Source of the DNA: Chitinophagaceae bacterium
GTDB lineage: Bacteria > Bacteroidota > Bacteroidia > Chitinophagales > Chitinophagaceae
Length of the DNA: 64,000 nucleotides
Reading direction: 5' to 3'
NCBI GenBank assembly: GCA_016720775.1
Contig: JADKJX010000004.1
Coordinates: 248,001-312,000 of the forward strand
Numbering within the stretch: the stretch's first letter is position 1; every line of letters begins with the position of its first letter. The notes under the pieces were generated by a model. The model searched no databases and was not told the DNA's origin. It saw nothing but the letters and a program-made list of their open reading frames with translations. A program made the position numbers and the translations under genes. Positions 58,672-64,000 of the stretch are shown here, one piece after another.

Positions 58672-59653
58672 TCACCACCTCAAAATCACTCCCATGTACC
58701 TGGCCCAACCGGCGCAGGTCATCGTTATTCCATCGTTCATCGGGAGCGCCGCTTATGTAGAGGTTGCTGCCGATGTCGGCGAGTATGAGCCCGTATTTTT
58801 TCATGGACCGCAAAATAATTTGATTGGTTGCAGAATAACCACTGATATCAAAATTTGCTTTCAACCTTATTCTTGCACCGAATGGCAATGAATATTGTCC
58901 GCCGGTGCTGCTTACTTTATGGCGTGCAGGATAAATATAGGCCGGCTTTACATTGTTACTGGTTAAGGTGAAGCGGATGGGATGATCAATTTCTCCTTTT
59001 ACTATTTCATCGTACCGGACAAGTCCGGGGAAAATGGGTAACCCTGCCGCATCAGCCGATGTCCATCCTTCGGGCCGCATCTGATTTGAGTTGAGGTTAA
59101 AGATTGCACCGGAGGATGCGTCCCAATGATTGCCGTTCACACGTGCATAAAAAAGTTCGTACAGCATTTTATTTTCTATATCCACGGCGATCACGTGCGA
59201 ATCGCCACTGCCATTTCCTTCAATCGGTGCATTCAACGGAGTTGGATAAGGCCCGGGGTCACTTTCATCACCATAGTCAGTAAAGTTAATGGCGATCTTA
59301 GGTTGATTGCCACACACAACCACATAAGGAATGCCGATCAGCGCACCCTGCCATAAGCCACTTCCAAAATCGGCTTTAATTACCGGGGCAGCAATCCCTG
59401 CAATGATCTGTGTATTGAATGGATCAACAGGCGAGGTTGATATGTCTTTATTCCACGGATTATCTGTTGGAAATATTTGTATGTTCTCTGCAACTGCTTT
59501 TGTAGCTGAGCAGGCTGTACCGCCGCCATTACCTCCTCCACCGCCAGATGCTGTAGTAGTAACATCATTGGTATTCTTACTGCAGGAGGATGCAGCAAAA
59601 AGAAGAATTGTAAAAAATGAAAGAAAAGAAATTGAACAGGGTTTGTTTCTCAT
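58661..59653 (-). CDS. Lipoprotein of unknown function with a glycine-rich linker
   Basis: A 330-residue protein. The signal ends at FAASSC (Cys about 24), followed by a short linker with a glycine run (SGGGGGNGGG). The globular part has ENIQIFPTDNPWNKDIS, FTDYGDESDPGPYPTP, a central HWDASSGAIFNLNSNQMRP and IDHPIRFTLTSNN. It resembles a conserved secreted family seen in several phyla, but I cannot name it or a function. The Asp/His residues in GDSHVIAVDIENKMLYEL and HWDAS could be catalytic. Confidence 0.75.
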   Translation of the reverse strand: MRNKPCSISFLSFFTILLFAASSCSKNTNDVTTTASGGGGGNGGGTACSATKAVAENIQIFPTDNPWNKDISTSPVDPFNTQIIAGIAAPVIKADFGSGLWQGALIGIPYVVVCGNQPKIAINFTDYGDESDPGPYPTPLNAPIEGNGSGDSHVIAVDIENKMLYELFYARVNGNHWDASSGAIFNLNSNQMRPEGWTSADAAGLPIFPGLVRYDEIVKGEIDHPIRFTLTSNNVKPAYIYPARHKVSSTGGQYSLPFGARIRLKANFDISGYSATNQIILRSMKKYGLILADIGSNLYISGAPDERWNNDDLRRLGQVHGSDFEVVKFN

Positions 59654-59736
59654 AGTCGGGATTTTAGCAACGATGAGTTCCCAAAAACTAAGCCAATGAG
59701 CAGGTGAGCAGTACTTATTTTTCCAGGTTCGTAGTT

Positions 59737-60006
59737 CTACTTCGTAAAAACCTTCGCCTTTGCTTCGGCGGAACTTATTACAGGGATGAGTTCAAAATCG
59801 GCAAGGTCATTCCAGTTGCTTATCCATTCCTGCAGTTTTTCTACGGAATCACTTTCCATCAACTGGTAACAAATGGTCACATCTTCATTGATCCAGCTGT
59901 TGATATAATTTACACCGTCCGGCATCATCCTTCCGTTTTCATCAAATCGCCGGTAAAGGTCTTCCACTTTGCCCGGGTGAAATCTTTCAATGATCATGTA
60001 CAGCAT
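59737..60006 (-). CDS. DUF3303 family protein
   Basis: An 89-residue cytoplasmic protein that begins MLYMIIERFHPGKVEDLYRR. It continues with FDENGRMMPDGVNYINSWIN and CYQLMESDSVEKLQEWISNW, the full DUF3303 pattern, whose members adopt a ferredoxin-like dimeric barrel. No active residues are established. It is 15 bases from the GNAT gene upstream on the same strand and probably co-transcribed with it. Confidence 0.85.
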   Translation of the reverse strand: MLYMIIERFHPGKVEDLYRRFDENGRMMPDGVNYINSWINEDVTICYQLMESDSVEKLQEWISNWNDLADFELIPVISSAEAKAKVFTK

Positions 60007-60021
60007 AAATAAAAGTTGGGT

Positions 60022-60561
60022 TTAACTGATCAACATTTTTTCCATGATCATGAACTCCAGTTTCTGCAGGTGTTTGCCCGATGATCCGTCTTCTTCAAAG
60101 GGATCCCGTTGGCCGGTATCAATGTACCCATACCGCTTATACCAGTCGATCAATTCCGTACGAACCGAAACCACCCGCATGTAAATAGCTGAACAGTTTA
60201 CCTGTAGCGCATATTCTTCAGAAGCCTTTAATAATTTCTTTCCAATGCCGCCTCCTTGCAATAAAGGAGAAACGCTGAACATGCCGAGATAAATTCTTGT
60301 GCCATGCTGCTGCAGGTTTACACAGCCGATCAGTTGTCCATAATCATTGGTATATTTTAAAAGTACACTGCCGGGCCGCTGCATTACTTCCTGTAAGGTA
60401 TGGTCATCGGTTCTTACTTCGCCTTCAATAAGATGGGCTTCTGTTGTCCATCCTTGCTTAGAGCCTTCGCCCCGGTAAGCACTGTTAAGCAGGTCTCTGA
60501 TTGCGGGGATATCATCCCTTGTTGCAATTGAAACAGCGGGGTCAGAAAATATTTTAGCCAT
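60022..60561 (-). CDS. GNAT family N-acetyltransferase
   Basis: A 179-residue acetyltransferase. The ATG at 60561 gives MAKIFSDPAVSIATRDDIPA; a frame extends 18 codons further upstream to 60615 but overlaps the next gene. The acetyl-CoA binding motif A is YLGMFSVSPLLQGGGIGKKLLKASEEYA (V-x-P-x-x-Q-G-x-G-x-G), followed by MRVVSVRTELIDWYKRYGY. The acceptor is unknown. It sits between a small membrane protein gene and DUF3303 on the same strand. Confidence 0.88.
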   Translation of the reverse strand: MAKIFSDPAVSIATRDDIPAIRDLLNSAYRGEGSKQGWTTEAHLIEGEVRTDDHTLQEVMQRPGSVLLKYTNDYGQLIGCVNLQQHGTRIYLGMFSVSPLLQGGGIGKKLLKASEEYALQVNCSAIYMRVVSVRTELIDWYKRYGYIDTGQRDPFEEDGSSGKHLQKLEFMIMEKMLIS

Positions 60562-60604
60562 GAAAGAAATACAGTTAAATGATATGGGAATAATTTTAGC
60601 AGGA

Positions 60605-60961
60605 TCAATCAACAAATTTCCGGCCCTTTGCCATCACCAAAAAGACGATGCCGGTAATAAAACCCATGATGATGAATCCGATTATCCACAAGGCCTTTTC
60701 CCCGTCCGATACGGTTTTGTTCTTTGCCACATAAACAATACCGAGCACCCGGTACGCCAGGCTGCTGATCGCAAGTATGAGGCCTGATATAAGGATCTCC
60801 GGGCTGAAAATGGTGCCGGCTATTTCAAAGGGATCGGGTTCGATATGCTGGTGAGCCTGAACCACGATCGAAAAAATTGCATGGAAATAGAAGTATAAAA
60901 AAACAACGAGCGCCAGGATGGAGATGATAAACACTGTAAGGAATGTATTGTACCGGTTCAT
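60605..60961 (-). CDS. Small membrane protein of unknown function
   Basis: A 118-residue protein with three hydrophobic segments: TVFIISILALVVFLYFYF, EILISGLILAISSLAYRVLG and ALWIIGFIIMGFITGIVFLV. It ends in a short basic tail (KGRKFVD). The last segment with GEKALWIIGFIIM resembles the N-terminal membrane helices of PLDc_N-type proteins, but this is only a similarity of pattern. Its start region has no clear promoter. Confidence 0.7.
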   Translation of the reverse strand: MNRYNTFLTVFIISILALVVFLYFYFHAIFSIVVQAHQHIEPDPFEIAGTIFSPEILISGLILAISSLAYRVLGIVYVAKNKTVSDGEKALWIIGFIIMGFITGIVFLVMAKGRKFVD

Positions 60962-61037
60962 GTTTTATTTTAAAATTACAACAATCTTTTGATGACGGGG
61001 AACCGGTACCGCTAAAATTCGTTTTCTTTGCAGCCGC

Positions 61038-61868
61038 ATGGCTTTATTCATCACATCCCTGAACTCCGGAAGCAACGGCAACTGTTATTATGTAGGAAAT
61101 GATACCGATGCTGTTTTGATCGATGTGGGTATTTCCTGCCGGGAAACCGAAAAGCGGATGAAGGGACTCGGACTTTCGATGAAGAAGGTAAAGGCCATTT
61201 TTATATCCCACGAACACGGCGATCATATTAAGGGCGTATCCACGTTGGCCAATAAATACAGCCTGCCCGTTTACATTACTGCGGATACTGCCAAACACGG
61301 CCCCCAGTTAATAAGGCATATTTCCAAACCATTTGCCGCAAACGAACCCATCGCCATTGGTGAATTACTGGTTACAGCATTCACCAAACAGCACGATGCC
61401 ATCGACCCACATAGTTTTATCATCAGCCATAATGAAATAACCGTGGGTGTGTTCACCGATATTGGTGCTCCTTGTAAAGAACTGACCCGTTATTTTAAAA
61501 AATGCCACGCTGCATTTTTAGAATCCAACTATGATGAGGAAATGCTGGAGAACGGAAAATACCCGGTTCATCTGAAAAACCGGATCCGTGGCGACCAGGG
61601 GCATCTGTCAAACAAACAGGCACTGGAACTTTTTATCAAACAGCGCCCGGCATTTATGTCACACCTGGTGCTTTCGCATTTATCCAAAGAAAATAATGAT
61701 CCCGGCCTGGTAGCCGGATTATTTATGCAACATGCTGATGGCATCGAGATCATTGTAGCCTCCCGCTATGGCCCTACCGATGTGTTTACGATCTCTCCGA
61801 ATGCATCAAAAGGAAATACTATTACAAAACAATTTGCAAAGCCCTTGCAACTGGGATTGTTTGAATAG
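61038..61868 (+). CDS. MBL-fold metallo-hydrolase (YycJ/WalJ-like)
   Basis: A 276-residue metallo-beta-lactamase-fold enzyme. It begins ALFITSLNSGSNGNCYYVGN and has the zinc motif SHEHGDH (His58, His60, Asp62, His63). Later ligands are in FTKQHDAIDPHSF and LESNYDEEML, and LVLSHLSKENNDPGL near the C-terminus. Together these match the YycJ/WalJ group, thought to be 5'-3' exonucleases that act on DNA. Cytoplasmic. Divergent from the small membrane protein gene. Confidence 0.9.
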   Translation: MALFITSLNSGSNGNCYYVGNDTDAVLIDVGISCRETEKRMKGLGLSMKKVKAIFISHEHGDHIKGVSTLANKYSLPVYITADTAKHGPQLIRHISKPFAANEPIAIGELLVTAFTKQHDAIDPHSFIISHNEITVGVFTDIGAPCKELTRYFKKCHAAFLESNYDEEMLENGKYPVHLKNRIRGDQGHLSNKQALELFIKQRPAFMSHLVLSHLSKENNDPGLVAGLFMQHADGIEIIVASRYGPTDVFTISPNASKGNTITKQFAKPLQLGLFE

Positions 61869-61962
61869 GTATGTTCATCCAGCTACTGAAATAGCCGGTT
61901 ATTTTTATTAGTTTTATCAGAGCCACCCAACTTTCTTAAATTCTTTTAACCGCTCGTGAAAT

Positions 61963-62733
61963 ATGAAACTCTTACTCTCATTAATAATGCTCAGCATAAC
62001 CATGAACGCATTTACGCAACTGCAGCCCATTCCATCCGGTGTGATCCATTGGAATGACCTGGCTGTTAAAACAGACGGACTTCGGGAAAGCCGCAAACTG
62101 GCAGAGGGCACCAGCAATGAGTTCTCCTATTTCGAGATACATGCTACCACCCAGCAAAAAGGCGCCGTACCCAGGCCTGCACATACGCAGAAGGATATGG
62201 AAGAACTGATCATCATCAAAGAAGGAAAACTGAAATGCAGCATCGGGAATAAAACAGCCGAACTTGGTGCCGGCAGCGTATTGCTGATACCGCCACTTGA
62301 ATCGCAGGTATTTGAAAACACCGGCGATGGCCCGGTTACTTATTATGTACTCATGTTCCGTTCGAAGAAACCGATGGACATGGAACGAAGCATAAAAGCA
62401 GGCGGCAGTTTGCTGGTAAACAGAGATACCATTGCCTACAAAGAAGCAAACAACAAAGGCACCCGTAAATATTTTGACCGCCCCACTGCGATGTGTGATA
62501 ATTATGAGATGCACATCACCTGCCTTAACCAAAAAGGTCCCAGCCATGCACCGCACCAGCACCTGGATACCGAGATCATTTTAGTGATCGATGGTAAAAC
62601 AGAAATGACCATTGACGGCAATCATTATACCGGTGGTCCCGGCGATATGTATATCATTGAAAGCGGGAAGATGCATGGTGTGGGCAATGCATCTGATAAG
62701 CCCTGCAGTTATTTTGCATTTAAGTGGAGATAG
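61963..62733 (+). CDS. Exported double-cupin protein
   Basis: A 256-residue bicupin. MKLLLSLIMLSITMNAFTQ is a signal peptide. Cupin 1 covers about 75-145 (HTQKDMEELIIIKEGKLKCSIG, then LGAGSVLLIPP) and cupin 2 about 185-256 (HAPHQHLDTEIILVIDGKTEMTIDG, then GPGDMYIIESGKMHGVGNAS). The second has the usual metal ligands H-x-H and E and a final H; the first keeps H and E only in part. Cupins bind small ligands or catalyse isomerisation or oxidation; the substrate is unknown. An exported bicupin may act on envelope sugars. Confidence 0.85.
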   Translation: MKLLLSLIMLSITMNAFTQLQPIPSGVIHWNDLAVKTDGLRESRKLAEGTSNEFSYFEIHATTQQKGAVPRPAHTQKDMEELIIIKEGKLKCSIGNKTAELGAGSVLLIPPLESQVFENTGDGPVTYYVLMFRSKKPMDMERSIKAGGSLLVNRDTIAYKEANNKGTRKYFDRPTAMCDNYEMHITCLNQKGPSHAPHQHLDTEIILVIDGKTEMTIDGNHYTGGPGDMYIIESGKMHGVGNASDKPCSYFAFKWR

Positions 62734-62737
62734 CACA

Positions 62738-64000
62738 CTAATCCTTTTCGATCCATAAAACGGAGTTGCCCGTTTTGTATTCATTCTGTTCCCACAGTTT
62801 ATTGGCTGGATCAAGTATCCATTTCCCATCCACAACAAATTTATACCGGCACTTGCCTTTGTTGAGGTGTGCTTTGAAAACCCACTCATCTCCTTCCCTT
62901 TTCATCTGGAAGGAAGCCGGGTTCCAGTTATTGATGTCGCCGGAGAGGCAGACCTTTCTTGCATTTTCAAAACCTTTTAACCGGAACGTGAAATTGGGCT
63001 GTATCACCAGTACCAGGTTATTCCTGGTGATGGAATCGGCAGAAAGCTTTCCATCGATCTTCAACCGGTATTCATAATTGCCCGGCCCGATGGTATAGGG
63101 AAGTTCCCAACCGGTTTCCGTTTTAGTCATGAACAGTTCGTTCTCTTTCCAGTTGTTGAACGAACCAAACAACACTACTTTCTTTGCATCCAGGTATCCG
63201 TCTACTTTAAACAGGTATGGTTTGCCAATGCGTATCACCGAATTAAATTCATTGAATTCATTCGGCACTTTATCATTGTTGACCGGGTCGGCAAACCATA
63301 TGCCGTCTGCAACAAAGCGATAAGTATGTGTTCCTTCAGATAAATAAACAGGCAATGCCCAGCCGGTTGACGTACGCAGCATGAGCAGGTTCCTGTCACG
63401 CCATTCATTAAAGCTGCCGGCCAGGTAAACTTTTTTAGCATTGGCATATCCTTGCAGGATGAACGTATGATTTGTTTTATAATAAACCGAGTTATCATTG
63501 CCCATGCCATCATTCTCAGTATTTGCATTATCCCTGTCTATCGTCCAGTTTCCATCAATAACGAATTTGTATAAATATTTTCCTGCAACCAGTTTTACAT
63601 TGGCAATCCAGCCACTGTCTGTTTTTGTCATGGGCAATGCACCCGTTTGCCAGTTTGTAAAAGTGCCTGCCAGCAATACTTTGCCGGCATTTGTATTCCC
63701 CCGGAGGAAGAAAACAACGGCCGAATCGGTGACAGCAAAAGCTGCTTTGTTTTTAAACCGGTTGTATCCAAAGTGAACCTGCGCCATCGGTACCGGCTCG
63801 ATGCTTTTTTGTGTCAGGATCATTTTATCGGCTACATTGTTCATATTGTCTGCGCTGAACAATGGTTTACTGATTACAAATATTTCGCTGTTATCAATAT
63901 CAACCTTCCATCCCAGTTTTTTCAATGAATCGGTTGCCCCCATGCTTATGCATGCCTGCAGGTCGAGGTCATAGAGTTCATACTTTGCAATAAAACTATC
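62738..64000 (-). CDS. Protein with four tandem glycogen-binding (CBM48/AMPK-beta-like) modules (partial, runs off right edge)
   Basis: At least 420 residues, open to the right window edge, so the N-terminus is missing. An internal ATG at 63943 is not the true start, since the frame continues upstream for 19 more codons. Four modules follow one another: VLLAGTFTNWQTGALPMTKT, VYLAGSFNEWRDRNLLMLRT, VVLFGSFNNWKENELFMTKT and VCLSGDINNWNPASFQMKRE. Each is followed by a Y-x-F/L-x-x-D-G strand (YLYKFVIDGNW and so on), which is the core of the E-set glycogen-binding domain. No catalytic domain is visible in this part. It may bind alpha-glucan at the surface or in the periplasm. Confidence 0.85.
   Translation of the reverse strand, partial: DSFIAKYELYDLDLQACISMGATDSLKKLGWKVDIDNSEIFVISKPLFSADNMNNVADKMILTQKSIEPVPMAQVHFGYNRFKNKAAFAVTDSAVVFFLRGNTNAGKVLLAGTFTNWQTGALPMTKTDSGWIANVKLVAGKYLYKFVIDGNWTIDRDNANTENDGMGNDNSVYYKTNHTFILQGYANAKKVYLAGSFNEWRDRNLLMLRTSTGWALPVYLSEGTHTYRFVADGIWFADPVNNDKVPNEFNEFNSVIRIGKPYLFKVDGYLDAKKVVLFGSFNNWKENELFMTKTETGWELPYTIGPGNYEYRLKIDGKLSADSITRNNLVLVIQPNFTFRLKGFENARKVCLSGDINNWNPASFQMKREGDEWVFKAHLNKGKCRYKFVVDGKWILDPANKLWEQNEYKTGNSVLWIEKD

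Noticed and set aside
1..64000. Insertion sequences, phage genes, integrases or attachment sites
   Set aside because: No transposase, integrase or phage structural motif was found in any frame, and the only tRNA has a normal 3' end with a terminator directly after it.

Overview
The window looks like a chromosomal segment from a Gram-negative member of the Bacteroidota, most likely the family Chitinophagaceae. The grounds are: a short group-specific primary sigma factor, -7 boxes of the form TAnnTTTG, families restricted to or typical of this phylum (DUF3822, PUR/DUF3276, DUF3857, DUF4249, DUF5916/CBM9), many lipoproteins with a Cys-terminated signal, LpxK (lipid A) and MqnE (futalosine menaquinone route). 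I see no insertion sequence, phage, plasmid or CRISPR. One tRNA gene (Ser-UGA) is present.

Layout. 0-4 kb: start of an unidentified exported protein at the left edge, lpxK, rsmD, DUF3822, and a divergent MATE pump. 4-9 kb: a run of small minus-strand genes (DUF1801, VOC, SRPBCC/AHSA1, double VOC, DUF4287, SRPBCC) opposite a divergent GlxA-type AraC regulator. 9-16.5 kb: M1 peptidase, folB, trxB, a DUF4249 lipoprotein, the primary sigma factor, a threonine aldolase and a lipoprotein. 16.6-25.6 kb: pgi, a PUR protein, an MsbA-like ABC exporter and two DUF3857 proteins. 25.8-35.6 kb: tRNA-Ser, MutS2-like ATPase, PPC-domain lipoprotein, msrA, a diheme cytochrome, peptide-binding lipoprotein, a second M1 peptidase, a flippase and an NlpC/P60 protein. 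36-43 kb: dnaE, trxA, a nucleoside permease and mqnE. 43-49 kb: mostly uncharacterised envelope proteins, including an exported TPR protein fused to a Ppx/GppA-like ASKHA domain. 49-64 kb: M14 peptidase, Tat-type threonine aldolase homologue, MscS channel, DUF6370, a CBM9/DUF5916 protein, GNAT, an MBL-fold hydrolase, a double cupin, and a protein with four glycogen-binding-like modules running off the right edge.

Two window-wide patterns stand out. First, several families of short degenerate repeats, usually arranged as inverted repeats, occupy intergenic gaps. Related sequence also lies inside genes: a 19-nt unit is read in the same frame in pgi, msrA and (diverged) dnaE as a Ser/Thr-rich linker, and two neighbouring divergent genes have signal peptides whose hydrophobic cores are written in repeat sequence. 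Second, six genes have reading frames broken by eight single-base deletions, all in homopolymer runs, and all restored by adding one base. That pattern is more like systematic base-calling error in the assembly than gene decay, so these genes (pgi and the ABC exporter among them) should be read as probably intact in the organism.
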